A stretch of 64,000 nt of DNA from Rhodothermales bacterium (GTDB lineage Bacteria > Bacteroidota > Rhodothermia > Rhodothermales > JANQRZ01): NCBI GenBank assembly GCA_039944855.1, contig JBDUXZ010000002.1, positions 1-64,000 on the forward strand, read 5' to 3'. Of the stretch, positions 25,923 to 34,555 are shown in pieces. Every line of letters starts with the position of its first letter. The stretch's first letter is position 1. Both the position numbers and the translations under genes were made by a program. The notes under the pieces are model-generated. The model did no database searches. It had not been told where the DNA came from and saw nothing but the letters and a program-made list of their open reading frames with translations.

Positions 25923-27191
25923 TTACACGTTCTGGAAGCGGAGGGAAAACGCGTAGTACGGATCGTTGTACGGCGTGATGCTGTGCCGCGACGCCCGCCA
26001 CAGCGTAGCCCCCGTGAACACGCCGACCATCCCGAGCCAGAGTGTGATGTCGGTCCACGTAAGAGCCGCGTGTGCGTACGCCTCGTTATCGGTGGCGACG
26101 TAGAGGTTCGGCTTGATGAGCCACCACAGGTCGACCCAATGCATCACGAGGAGCCACACGCACATCACGGCGAGGACGGGATAGAGGCGCTTCGTGAAGC
26201 GGGGGATCAGGATGAAGAACGGCAGGATGAAGTGGAACCAGATGAGGGCGACGGTGACCGTCTCCCACCCGTGCGTCATCCGGTGCGTGAACCAGACCGT
26301 TTCTTCCGGGAGGTTGGCGTACCAGATCAGCATGTACTGGCTGAAGGCGATGTACGTCCAGAAGACGGTGAACGCGAAGAGGTACTTGCCGAGGTCGTGG
26401 TAGTGCTCCTCCCCCACTTCGAGCTTGAGCATGCCAGTCTGCCGGTAGGCCAGCGCCATGAGCGTCGTGGCCGCGATGCCGGCGAGGAACGCCCCGGCGA
26501 AGAAGTAGACGCCGAACATGGTCGAGAACCAGTGCGGGTCGAGGCTCATCACGAGGTCGTACGACGCGAAGGCCGTCGTGACGGCGACGAGCGGGATGCC
26601 CCACGCGCTGACGCGGCGGAGGTCGGCGCCGACATCGGCGCGCGGCTCGGTGTCCTGTCGCACGGAGATGCGGTAGAGCTTCGTCGAGACGATGATCCAC
26701 GCCGCGAAGTAGACGACGATGCGGACGTAGAAGAACGGGAGGTTGAGGTAGCCCTGCTTGCCGGCAATCACCGCGTCGTAGTGCGGGTCGAGCGGGTCGA
26801 AGAGCTCCGCGTGCGTCCAGTGGTAGAGATCGTGCATCGTAGACGGCAACAGCAACGGGAGGCCGAGGATCGCCAGCAGCCAGAAGTTCGCCATCAGCAT
26901 CTCGGGAAAGCGGCGGACGGCCGTGACCCACTTCGCGCGGGGGACGTGCTGGAACATCACGAAGAAGAGGGCGCCGATCGACACCGAGAGGCAGAACACC
27001 CACGCCGTGAGGTACGAGTACCAGAACGAGTAGTGGTCGCCGAAGAGCCCGACGAGGCTCACGAGCAGGAGCGCGGCGCCGAGGGCGAGCGGAACGAGCC
27101 ACGCGCGCGAGTCCGCCGTGAACTGGTACTTCCGCGCGACGCGCTCGCGGTCGGCGGCCACGGGGTCGATGATGCGGGTGAAGAGGCTCAT
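25923..27191 (-). CDS. actF: Alternative complex III subunit ActF
   Basis: A 422-residue membrane subunit of ACIII, of the NrfD-like/ActC-related family with about ten helices. Recognisable parts: AKYQFTADSRAWL-type N-terminus, LLVSLVGLFGDHYSFWYSYLTAWVFCLS (in parts), QHVPRAKWVTAVRRFPEM, SYDLVMSLDPHWFSTMFGVYFFAGAF, and FAFTVFWTYIAFSQYMLIWYANLPEET. These match quinol:cytochrome c oxidoreductase quinone-binding subunit 2. With ActC it forms the membrane core. It follows actE by 45 bp and is the last act gene; a GC-rich hairpin and a second operator follow its stop codon. Confidence 0.94.
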   Translation of the reverse strand: MSLFTRIIDPVAADRERVARKYQFTADSRAWLVPLALGAALLLVSLVGLFGDHYSFWYSYLTAWVFCLSVSIGALFFVMFQHVPRAKWVTAVRRFPEMLMANFWLLAILGLPLLLPSTMHDLYHWTHAELFDPLDPHYDAVIAGKQGYLNLPFFYVRIVVYFAAWIIVSTKLYRISVRQDTEPRADVGADLRRVSAWGIPLVAVTTAFASYDLVMSLDPHWFSTMFGVYFFAGAFLAGIAATTLMALAYRQTGMLKLEVGEEHYHDLGKYLFAFTVFWTYIAFSQYMLIWYANLPEETVWFTHRMTHGWETVTVALIWFHFILPFFILIPRFTKRLYPVLAVMCVWLLVMHWVDLWWLIKPNLYVATDNEAYAHAALTWTDITLWLGMVGVFTGATLWRASRHSITPYNDPYYAFSLRFQNV

Positions 27192-27236
27192 GCTGGAAGC
27201 GGTGAGGCGGGGTGAGGGTCGGAAGGCGACTCGCCC

Positions 27237-27899
27237 TTACGGCTGGATGGTGACGTTGGGGTTGTACGCCTCGAGCTGGTCGCGGATCGGGGCCGGGACG
27301 TCGCCCGCGCCCGCGTTCTGCGAGCGCTGGAGGGCACGGATGTAGCTCACGATCGCCCAGCGGTCGGGCACGGAGATCTGGTGCGCGTAGCTCGGCATGC
27401 TGCGGACGCCGTTCGCGATGGCGTCGTAGAAGTAGCCGTCGGCGCGGGCGCGGAGCGCGTCGGTGTGGTAGCTGGGGGCCGGGACGTAGCCGTAGCCCTG
27501 CCCGCCGTTGCCGACCATGATGATGCCGAGCCCATCGCCCGAGTAGCCGTGGCACGGCGTGCAGAAGATGTTGTAGCGCTCCTGCCCGCGCGCGAGCACG
27601 GCCGGGGTGACTTCCATCGGGATCGCCGGCACGTACGCGCCGTCGGGCGTGCGGCCGAGGAAATACGGAGCGTTCTCCGACGTCCGCAGCCCGGTCCGCT
27701 TGACGGTGCCGGGGACGGTCGGCCGCATCGCCGCGTCGTCGGCGAAGAAGGGGTTGGCCTCCTGCGCCTCGAAGGACTCCTGGAAGTCCATGTTGAGGTT
27801 GGGGTGGATCGGCGGGTTCTCCGAGTGCATCCCGCGGCACCCGCCGAGGGCGGAGCCGAGGCCGATCGCGGCGGCGAGGAAAAGCGTGGTTCGCATCAT
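27237..27899 (-). CDS. actE: ACIII subunit ActE, lipoprotein mono-haem cytochrome c
   Basis: A 220-residue lipoprotein. The signal peptide ends in a good lipobox (ALGGC, Cys21), so it is anchored by lipid on the periplasmic face. One haem-binding motif is present, FCTPCHGYSGDG, with a likely distal Met in MPSYAHQISVPDRWAIVSYIRALQ. ActE passes electrons from ActA towards the oxidase. The start is one of two adjacent ATGs (27899 or 27896). It lies 44 bp after actD in the operon and precedes actF. Confidence 0.94.
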   Translation of the reverse strand: MMRTTLFLAAAIGLGSALGGCRGMHSENPPIHPNLNMDFQESFEAQEANPFFADDAAMRPTVPGTVKRTGLRTSENAPYFLGRTPDGAYVPAIPMEVTPAVLARGQERYNIFCTPCHGYSGDGLGIIMVGNGGQGYGYVPAPSYHTDALRARADGYFYDAIANGVRSMPSYAHQISVPDRWAIVSYIRALQRSQNAGAGDVPAPIRDQLEAYNPNVTIQP

Positions 27900-27943
27900 A
27901 TCACGTTGGAAGCGAGCAGGGGGACGGAGGGCGTAGCGCCTCC

Positions 27944-28612
27944 TCAGATCGCGCGTGTGGTGTGGGGCGGCGGGGGCGCAGCGGGCGGCGCGTCGTCGAC
28001 CGTCACCACCTCGCCGCGCTCGTCGAGGTCGTAGGCGCCGTCGTGATCGACGTACTCGACGCCGAGGGCGCCGTGGTCGCGGAGGAGCGCGGCCGTCGCA
28101 GCCCGGTCGAACTGCTTGTCGCCCTGCGCGACCTGGAGGAAGAAGCCGTCGTCGGTGGCGCGGGCGAAGCGCTGCGAGTAAAAGAGCGGGTTGTACGGCT
28201 TCGGCAGGCCGTTGAGCGCGAACATCCCGCCGACGGCCGCGAGCGCGGAGAAGAGGATCGTCAGCTCGAACGCGATCGGCACGCTCGGCTCGACCGAGAA
28301 GAACGGCTTGCCGCTGATGTTGAGCGGGTAGTCGACGGCGCCCATCCACCACTGCATGAGGAAGGCGAGGGCGCAGCCCGTGAGCCCGCCGCCGATCACG
28401 AGGTAGCCGAGCTTCGAGGGGCTCAGCCCCATCGCGCGGTCCATCCCGTGGATCGGGAACGGCGAGAACGTGTCGATCTGCGTGTAGCCCGCGCGGCGGA
28501 CCGACTCCACGGCCTCGACGAGGTCGCCGGGGTTCGAGAACTCCGCGAGGAGGCCGACGTGCTTGTCGGCGCGGGCACGGAGGGCGTTGTCGATGAAAGC
28601 GGGGAGTGCCAT
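27944..28612 (-). CDS. actD: ACIII subunit ActD (DUF3341)
   Basis: A 222-residue DUF3341 protein with two central membrane helices (about residues 70-95 and 112-135). Conserved features include GLLAEFSNPGDLVEAVESVRRAGY near the N-terminus, FSPFPIHGMDRAMGL, and GLPKPYNPLFYSQRFARATDDGFFL. ActD packs at the membrane interface of ACIII and carries no cofactor. The C-terminal 25 residues are Pro/Ala-rich. It follows actC after a 76-bp gap that is filled by a GGTTTG-type repeat array. Confidence 0.94.
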   Translation of the reverse strand: MALPAFIDNALRARADKHVGLLAEFSNPGDLVEAVESVRRAGYTQIDTFSPFPIHGMDRAMGLSPSKLGYLVIGGGLTGCALAFLMQWWMGAVDYPLNISGKPFFSVEPSVPIAFELTILFSALAAVGGMFALNGLPKPYNPLFYSQRFARATDDGFFLQVAQGDKQFDRAATAALLRDHGALGVEYVDHDGAYDLDERGEVVTVDDAPPAAPPPPHTTRAI

Positions 28613-28614
28613 AA

Positions 28615-28683
28615 GAGGTTTGGGGTTTGAGGTTTGGAGTCTTGGGTTCTCATTCTCGAACCTCGAACCCCAAACCCACAACC
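28615..28683. repeat. Imperfect inverted array of GGTTTG words between actC and actD
   Basis: The left half (28615-28651) is made of GGTTTGGGG and GGTTTGAGG words; the right half (28657-28683) is made of the complementary CGAACC and CCCCAAACCC words. It can fold into a long imperfect stem. The same family occurs at 19294-19365 and 33488-33556. Confidence 0.7.
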
Positions 28684-28688
28684 GATAA

Positions 28689-30188
28689 CTAGCCTTTGTT
28701 GTCCTGCTCGGTGGCGGCAGTGCGGTAGGCGACGCGCGGCTCGGCCGGGGCACCGTCGGTCGCGCCGTGGCCGTCGCCGTGGGTGTGGTAGAAATGCGGG
28801 TCGGCCTGCGGCGTCACGGCCTTCACCTCGGAGATCGCTACCATCGGGACGAAGCGGAGGAAGAGGAGGAAGAGCGTGAAGAACAGCCCGAACGTGCCGA
28901 TGTACGTCGCCACGTCGACGATCGTCGGCGAGAAGTAGTCCCACGACGAGGGGAGGTAGTCGCGGTGGAGGCTGGTCACCGTGATGACGAAGCGCTCGAA
29001 CCACATCCCGATATTGACGACGATCGAGAGCGCGAACATGACGGGGATCGAGCGGCGGAACCGCTTGAACCAGAAGAGCTGGGGGAAGACGAGGTTGCAC
29101 GTCATCATGATCCAGTACGCCCACGCGTACGGCCCCGTCGCCCGGTTGAGGAAGGCGAACTGCTCGTAGACCACGCCGGAGTACCACGCGATGAAGAACT
29201 CCGTGATGTAGGCGAACCCGACGATCGTGCCCGTGACGAGGATGATCACGTTCATCTTCTCGAGGTGGTCGAGCGTGATGAGGTTCTCGAGGTTGTACAC
29301 CTTCCGCGCGACGATCATCAGCGTCACCACCATCGCGAAGCCGGAGAAGATGGCGCCGGCGACGAAGTAGGGCGGGAAGATCGTCGTGTGCCAGCCGGGC
29401 ACGATGGAGATGGCGAAGTCGAAGGAGACGACGGAGTGGACCGAGAGCACGAGCGGCGTCGCGAGGCCGGCGAGGATGAGGTAAGCCTTCTCGTAGTGGC
29501 GCCAGTGGCGGTTCGAGCCGGTCCAGCCCATCGAGAGGATGCCGAGGATTTTGGCGCGGAGGTTCCGGCCCTGCGCCACGGCGCGGTCACGGAGCGTGCC
29601 GAGGTCGGGCACGAGGCCGACGTACCAGAACAGGAGCGAGACCGTGCCGTAGATCGACACCGCGAACACGTCCCAGAGCAGCGGCGACTTGAACTGCGGC
29701 CACATCGCCATCTGGTTCGGGAGCGGCAGCGTCCAGAAGATCACCCAGACACGCCCCACGTGGAACGTCGGGAAGACGAGGGCGCAGGCGACGGCGAAGA
29801 GCGTCATCGCCTCGGCGGCGCGGTTGATCGAGGTCCGCCAGCGCTGGCGGAAGAGGAAGAGGATGGCCGAGATGAGCGTCCCGGCGTGGCCGATGCCGAC
29901 CCACCACACGAAGTTGACGATGGGCCAGCCCCACGCCACGGGCACGTTGTTGCCCCAGACGCCGACGCCGTTCCACACCTGGTAGGCGAGGGCGAGCCCG
30001 AGGATCATCAGCCCGCCGAGCGCGGCGCTGAAGGCGATGAGCCACCCGACCGGCGTCTTCTTCTCGGAGTGGTACGAGACCATCTCCGTGATGTCGTGGA
30101 ACGAGAGGTTCCCCTTGACGAGGCGCTCGTCCTCGAGGAGGAAGTGCTCGTCGTGGTTACCGGTGTGGGTCGTTGCGGTCGTTGCCAC
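28689..30188 (-). CDS. actC: ACIII subunit ActC (NrfD-like quinone-binding membrane subunit)
   Basis: A 499-residue NrfD-family membrane subunit with about ten helices, thought to hold the menaquinol site of ACIII. Conserved parts: [19 protein letters not shown] near the N-terminus, [34 protein letters not shown] (in parts), [48 protein letters not shown] and EFFIAWYSG. No ATG exists at the N-terminus, so the GTG at 30188 (reading [16 protein letters not shown]) is proposed; this choice is uncertain by several residues. The C-terminal 40 residues are His/Gly-rich and soluble. A GTAG palindrome precedes it. Confidence 0.93.
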   Translation of the reverse strand: MATTATTHTGNHDEHFLLEDERLVKGNLSFHDITEMVSYHSEKKTPVGWLIAFSAALGGLMILGLALAYQVWNGVGVWGNNVPVAWGWPIVNFVWWVGIGHAGTLISAILFLFRQRWRTSINRAAEAMTLFAVACALVFPTFHVGRVWVIFWTLPLPNQMAMWPQFKSPLLWDVFAVSIYGTVSLLFWYVGLVPDLGTLRDRAVAQGRNLRAKILGILSMGWTGSNRHWRHYEKAYLILAGLATPLVLSVHSVVSFDFAISIVPGWHTTIFPPYFVAGAIFSGFAMVVTLMIVARKVYNLENLITLDHLEKMNVIILVTGTIVGFAYITEFFIAWYSGVVYEQFAFLNRATGPYAWAYWIMMTCNLVFPQLFWFKRFRRSIPVMFALSIVVNIGMWFERFVITVTSLHRDYLPSSWDYFSPTIVDVATYIGTFGLFFTLFLLFLRFVPMVAISEVKAVTPQADPHFYHTHGDGHGATDGAPAEPRVAYRTAATEQDNKG

Positions 30189-30228
30189 AGGATCAGGCGA
30201 TGGGTGAGCGCGCACCGTCGTGCGCAAG

Positions 30229-30256
30229 GTAGGGGCGCAGCACGCTGCGCCCGTAC
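30229..30256. repeat. 28-bp GTAG-ended palindrome between actB and actC
   Basis: GTAGGGGCGCAGC, a 2-nt centre (AC), then GCTGCGCCCGTAC. Only one position breaks the symmetry. It belongs to the same family as the palindromes at 7307, 52081 and 59551. Confidence 0.75.
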
Positions 30257-30259
30257 GGA

Positions 30260-33200
30260 TCAGGCGTCGAGGTCGTGCGTCGGGACGGGCTGGACCGTCT
30301 CGGGCTGCGGGCGCAGGAGCGCGTCGAGCGTCGGGTTCGGGTTGCGGAGGCGCGCGAGGTAGCTCAGGCGCGGCTTCACGTTGAGCTCTTCGAGCAGCTC
30401 GTAGCGCCGGCCGTTCCGCTTCATCTGCGAGACGAGCGAGTCCGGGTCCGAGATGTCGCCGAAGACGATGGCGTTCGTCGGGCACGTCTGCTGGCAAGCC
30501 GTCTGCACCTCGCCATCGTTCATCCCGCGGTCCTCGATGTGGGCCACGCGCTGGGCGCCGCGGATGCGCTGGATGCACCACGTGCACTTCTCCATCACGC
30601 CGCGGAAGCGCATCGTCACGTCGGGGTTCATCGCCATCTGGAGCTCGAGCGGGAGCGTCTTCGTCCAGTTGTAGAAGTTGAACCGGCGGACCTTGTACGG
30701 GCAGTTGTTCGAGCAGTAGCGCGTGCCGATGCAGCGGTTGTACGTCATCTCGTTGAGCCCGTCCGGGGAGTGGCTCGTGGCCGAGACCGGGCAGACGCTC
30801 TCGCACGGCGCGTACTCGCAGTGCTGGCACATCATCGGCTGCATCACCATGTCCGGCGACGGGCCGTACTCGCCCACGCCCTCGGTCTCGAACGGGTCGT
30901 CGGTCCACTCGCTGACGTAGTAGCGGTCCATCCGCAACCAGTGCATCTCGCGGCCCCGGCTGACCTGGTCCTTGCCGACGACCATGATGTTGTTCTCGCT
31001 CTGGCAGGCGACGACGCACGCGTTGCACCCGGAGCACGCGTTGAGGTCGATCGTCATCCCCCACTGCTGGTCCGAGTACATCGCCTCGCCGATGCGGGGG
31101 TCGCTGGCGGGGCTGTCGTCTTCGCCCCACGCCGGCGGGTAAATCTCCCACGGCGTGTCTTCGATGGGCTTGACCTCGCTGCGGGGGAAGCCGGTCTCGC
31201 GGTACTCCTCCAGCGACGCCATGCGGACGATCGGGCGGCCCTCCATCGAGCCGTGGTCCTGCGTCGTGGCGATCTGGTAGCCGTCGCTGACGATCGCGAC
31301 TTCGGCGGCGGGGATGACGGGGGCGCCGTCGGTGCCCCGGAGAAGCGCGGCGTTGGCCTTCGCACCGATGCCGTTCGCGACGGGGCCGGGCCGGTAGACG
31401 TCGGCGTCCTTGTCGAAGAGGCGGGCGAGGAGGTTGCGGTCGGTGATGAGCCGCTCGGTCTCGAGGTCGCGCCCGAAGCCCATCGTCACCGTGATCGAGT
31501 CGTTGGGGTGGCCGGGCTGGATCCACGCCGGCACCTCGATCACCTGATCGCCGACGCGGATCCCGATGATGCTGGTGTAGACGTTGCCTGACTCGACGGG
31601 CCCGCCTTCGAACGAGCCCTCGACGGCATCGATGCCGAGGCGGGCGGCCGTGACGGCGCTCATCTGCGCGACGGCGTCCCACGTCACTTTCGTGACCGGG
31701 TCCGGCAGCTCCTGCATCCACGCGTTGTTCGAGAAGAACCCGTCGTGCAGCCTCGGGTCCGGCCGGACGACGACTTCGAGCGCGCCCTCGACGGGCACGG
31801 GGAGCCGGGCGAGGGAGCCGGAGCCGCCCGCGCCGCCGGCGACGGCCGCGTACTGCGTGCCGGGGAGGAAGCCGTTGTGGAGGAGCGTCCGCCACGCATC
31901 TTCGAAGTTGCCGGAGAGCAGGCCCTGCGCGCGAACCGTCTCGCGGACGAGGTCGTAGCCCGCCGTGTCGGTGCCGGTCACGAGCGCGCTCAGCACTTCG
32001 GTCTCGGAGTGGGCGGCCTCGTAGAGCGGCGCGATGAGCGGCTGGATGACGGAGTACGTCCCATCATAGGCTCGGCCGTCGCCCCACTGTTCGAGGTAGT
32101 GCGTGCGCGGGAGGTGCCACGTGGCGAGCCGCGCCGTCTCGTCGCGGTGCGAGCCGAGGTGGATCGAGACGGGGACTTCGGCGAGCGCAGCGGCGAAGCC
32201 GAGCGCGGGCGGCGCGTCATAGACCGGGTTTACGCCGATCATCACGAGGGCGTCGACGGCGCCGGCGCCCATCTCGCGGACGAGCTGCTGCATGGCCTCG
32301 GCCTGCGGCACGGCGGACTCGGCGCCGGTGTCGAGGTACTGCACGGCGCCGTTGCTGAATTGGGTGTTGAGCCGGGCGCAGAGCGCCTGGATCGCCGGCG
32401 GCTGCGTCGGCCCGGCGACGAAGACCGTAGCCCCGGCGCGGGCGTCCTCGACGATCGCGCGGACGACGGGGTGCTCGGCCATGAGCTGGCCGGCGGCCCC
32501 GGCCTCGCCCATCCCGAGCCCGGCGGCGACGGCGGCGGCGAAGAACGGGATCGCGCCCGCCTTCATCGGCACGCGGTGGTCGGCCATCCCGCCGGTCGGC
32601 GTGTAGGCACTCTCCACGACGTAGAGCCGGCTCATCTCGTCGGTCGGCTCCAAGACGCGGCGGCTCTGGGCGTACTCGCGCGCGTTGTAGACGGCGTTCT
32701 CGGTCGAGAGGAAGTCGGCGTCGAACGAGACGATGGTCTGGGCCTGCGAGAAGCGGTAGAGCGGGCGGAGCGGGCGGCCCGCCGCCTCCTGTACGCCGAG
32801 CGACGCGGTGTCTTCACCGATGCCGCGATACGTGACCCAGCGGGCGTTCGGGTTCTGCGCGAGGAGCTGGTCCCGCAGCCGGAGCACCGTCGGCGACGAC
32901 GTGGGCTCGGAGAGGACGACGAGGCGGCGGCCCTGCAGCTGCCGCGTGAACCCGACGAAGTCGACCCAGCTCGCGTCACCGGTCTCGCGGCGCATCGTGC
33001 GCGAGCGGTCGGGGTCGTAGAGGTTGAGGATGCTCGCCTGCGCGAAAACGTCGGCCGCGCCCCGGTTCATCGGGTGCTCGGGGTTACCATCCACCTTCGT
33101 CGGGCGCCCTTCGTGGCTCTCCACGAGGAGGCCCTGCACGTAGCCGCCCATCGGCATCGCCGTGGCATAGAAGTTCGGGATGCCGGGGACGATGTCCTCG

Positions 33201-33481
33201 GGCTTGCGCGCGTACGGCAGCACGGCCTCGACGGGGCGGCGGCACCCGCTGAGCCCGACGCCCGCCATCGCCATCGACGCGCCCATGATCTTCATGAACG
33301 AGCGGCGGCTCGGTCCGGGGTCGCCGTCGAGTTCGCTGCGGTCCGTGGCGGCGGGGTGGAACTCGTCTTTGACGATGGCCCGGTGCCCGGCGGCGTTGCG
33401 CAGGTCGGCCTGGCTGCGCCAGAACTTCGGCTGGCCGTCGGCTGCGACGTCGGACGAGGAGAGGATATCGAGTTCGATCAT
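30260..33481 (-). CDS. actB: ACIII subunit ActB (iron-sulfur, molybdopterin-oxidoreductase-like)
   Basis: A 1073-residue periplasmic subunit, a fusion of a molybdopterin-oxidoreductase-like part and a ferredoxin-like part. A twin-arginine signal is at residues 59-80 ([19 protein letters not shown]), preceded by a TAT-typical cytoplasmic stretch. Four cubane-type cysteine sets lie near residues 810-960: [35 protein letters not shown] and CTWCIQ...CQQTC. In known ACIII the N-terminal part has lost the molybdenum cofactor, and nothing here suggests otherwise. ActB passes electrons to ActA. It lies 73 bp after actA. Confidence 0.96.
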   Translation of the reverse strand: MIELDILSSSDVAADGQPKFWRSQADLRNAAGHRAIVKDEFHPAATDRSELDGDPGPSRRSFMKIMGASMAMAGVGLSGCRRPVEAVLPYARKPEDIVPGIPNFYATAMPMGGYVQGLLVESHEGRPTKVDGNPEHPMNRGAADVFAQASILNLYDPDRSRTMRRETGDASWVDFVGFTRQLQGRRLVVLSEPTSSPTVLRLRDQLLAQNPNARWVTYRGIGEDTASLGVQEAAGRPLRPLYRFSQAQTIVSFDADFLSTENAVYNAREYAQSRRVLEPTDEMSRLYVVESAYTPTGGMADHRVPMKAGAIPFFAAAVAAGLGMGEAGAAGQLMAEHPVVRAIVEDARAGATVFVAGPTQPPAIQALCARLNTQFSNGAVQYLDTGAESAVPQAEAMQQLVREMGAGAVDALVMIGVNPVYDAPPALGFAAALAEVPVSIHLGSHRDETARLATWHLPRTHYLEQWGDGRAYDGTYSVIQPLIAPLYEAAHSETEVLSALVTGTDTAGYDLVRETVRAQGLLSGNFEDAWRTLLHNGFLPGTQYAAVAGGAGGSGSLARLPVPVEGALEVVVRPDPRLHDGFFSNNAWMQELPDPVTKVTWDAVAQMSAVTAARLGIDAVEGSFEGGPVESGNVYTSIIGIRVGDQVIEVPAWIQPGHPNDSITVTMGFGRDLETERLITDRNLLARLFDKDADVYRPGPVANGIGAKANAALLRGTDGAPVIPAAEVAIVSDGYQIATTQDHGSMEGRPIVRMASLEEYRETGFPRSEVKPIEDTPWEIYPPAWGEDDSPASDPRIGEAMYSDQQWGMTIDLNACSGCNACVVACQSENNIMVVGKDQVSRGREMHWLRMDRYYVSEWTDDPFETEGVGEYGPSPDMVMQPMMCQHCEYAPCESVCPVSATSHSPDGLNEMTYNRCIGTRYCSNNCPYKVRRFNFYNWTKTLPLELQMAMNPDVTMRFRGVMEKCTWCIQRIRGAQRVAHIEDRGMNDGEVQTACQQTCPTNAIVFGDISDPDSLVSQMKRNGRRYELLEELNVKPRLSYLARLRNPNPTLDALLRPQPETVQPVPTHDLDA

Positions 33482-33487
33482 GGGTGA

Positions 33488-33556
33488 GGGTTTGAGGTTC
33501 GAGGTTTGGGGTTATGGGTTCGAGACCCCAAACCCACAACCCCAAACTCACAACTC
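33488..33556. repeat. Imperfect inverted array of GGTTTG words between actA and actB
   Basis: GGGTTTGAGG, TTCGAGG and TTTGGGG words (33488-33524) face complementary CCCCAAACCC and CAACCCCAAAC words (33526-33556). The array fills the gap and ends at the actA stop codon. It is the third member of the family in the respiratory block. Confidence 0.7.
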
Positions 33557-34226
33557 AATAGTGACAGGCGGAGCAGTTTTCCGGCGGGTTGATGCCTTCG
33601 GCCTCGATGCGCGCGAGGTTCGCCGCGAGGTAGGCGCGGTACGACTCGTCGGTCTCGCGGACCTCCTCGGCGTAGCCCATCGCCGTCACGAGCTCGGGGT
33701 CGCGGAGGTGCTCCTCGGGCGCGCGGTGGCACTCGAGGCACCACGCCATCGACATCGGACTGACCTGGTAGACGACGGGCATCTGGTCGATCCGCCCGTG
33801 GCAGCTCTCACACCCGACGCCGACGGCGACGTGGTTGGCGTGCGGGAAGCGGGCGTAGTCGGCGAGGTGGTTCACCTGCACCCACTCGATGGGCTCGCCC
33901 GTGGCCCAGCTCTCGCGGACGGGCAGGAGGGCGAGCGACTCCGACTTGATCTGCGCGTGGCAGTTCATGCACGTCTGCGTCGGCGGGATGTTGGCGTGGG
34001 GCGACTGCTCGACGGCGCTGTGGCAGTAGCGGCAGTCCATCCCGAGCTGGCCGGCGTGCAGCGCGTGGCTGTACGGCACGGGCTGCGTGGGCTGGTAGCC
34101 GACCTCGTAGAACTCGGGCGAGAAGTAGTACCAGATCAGGCCGATGAGGAGGACGCCGCCGCCGAGCGCTCCGAAGAGCGAGAGCGCCGGGTACGTGTTT
34201 GCCTTGCGGGGGAAGAGTTGGGCCAT
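33555..34226 (-). CDS. actA: ACIII subunit ActA (penta-haem cytochrome c)
   Basis: A 223-residue penta-haem cytochrome c, the first gene of the ACIII operon. One N-terminal membrane helix (about residues 15-33) anchors it. Five CxxCH motifs follow: CRYCH, CMNCH, CESCH, CLECH and CSACH, the last only one residue from the C-terminus. ActA takes electrons from the iron-sulfur clusters of ActB and delivers them to ActE or cytochrome c. A promoter and the 22-bp palindrome lie about 165 bp upstream. Confidence 0.96.
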   Translation of the reverse strand: MAQLFPRKANTYPALSLFGALGGGVLLIGLIWYYFSPEFYEVGYQPTQPVPYSHALHAGQLGMDCRYCHSAVEQSPHANIPPTQTCMNCHAQIKSESLALLPVRESWATGEPIEWVQVNHLADYARFPHANHVAVGVGCESCHGRIDQMPVVYQVSPMSMAWCLECHRAPEEHLRDPELVTAMGYAEEVRETDESYRAYLAANLARIEAEGINPPENCSACHY

Positions 34227-34391
34227 CAGACGCGATGCTTCGGGTGAGCTTCGGGAGCCGGAGGAAGGGGGGCGAGCCGGCAGCAGACGAAGGTAGAAGG
34301 GGATGCGGGAACCCGCATTGAAGATACTTAGAAAAGCCTTTTCACGCGGGCACGAAAGGCCGAACTCTGAGCGCGGCAGTCGGCGCGGCCT

Positions 34392-34428
34392 GCTTTCAAA
34401 TAATAATGAAAGCCTTCGCTCTGGCCAA
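34392..34428 (-). promoter_or_regulatory. Promoter and 22-bp palindromic operator of the act operon
   Basis: On the minus strand TTG (34428-34426), 20 nt, then TATTATTTG (34405-34397) matches the Bacteroidota -33/-7 pattern. Overlapping the -7 region is a perfect inverted repeat: GCTTTCA, 8 nt, TGAAAGC (34392-34413). The same element precedes the SCO-caa3 unit at 25842-25863. A 5' leader of roughly 160 nt would follow; no clear structure was seen in it. Confidence 0.6.
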
Positions 34429-34457
34429 CCCCTTGGTCGGGCGATGCCCGAGCCGCC

Positions 34458-34546
34458 CTACGCCACCCGCTCGCCCACTCGCTCTGGCACGGCGAAGTCC
34501 TGCCGCATCCGCCGGCGGAACCACAACGTCAGCCCCACCGCCGCCG
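34458..34546 (-). pseudogene. Relic duplicate of the MATE gene 3' end
   Basis: These 89 bp match the last 89 bp of the intact MATE gene (36175-36263) at 83 positions. Reading in the same frame gives the same last residues (QDFAVPERVGERVA) and still ends at a stop, TAG here and TGA in the intact gene. Of the coding differences, three are silent and one changes Trp to Arg. The match breaks abruptly at 34546, ten bases before the stop codon of the FG-GAP-like gene. So the FG-GAP-like gene is bracketed by two copies of this tail. Confidence 0.88.
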
Positions 34547-34555
34547 GCTTTGGCG

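Noticed and set aside
30260-33481. ActB as an active molybdopterin oxidoreductase
   Set aside because: The full ActABCDEF context and cysteine-cluster layout identify ActB of ACIII, whose molybdopterin-like part is known to lack the cofactor.
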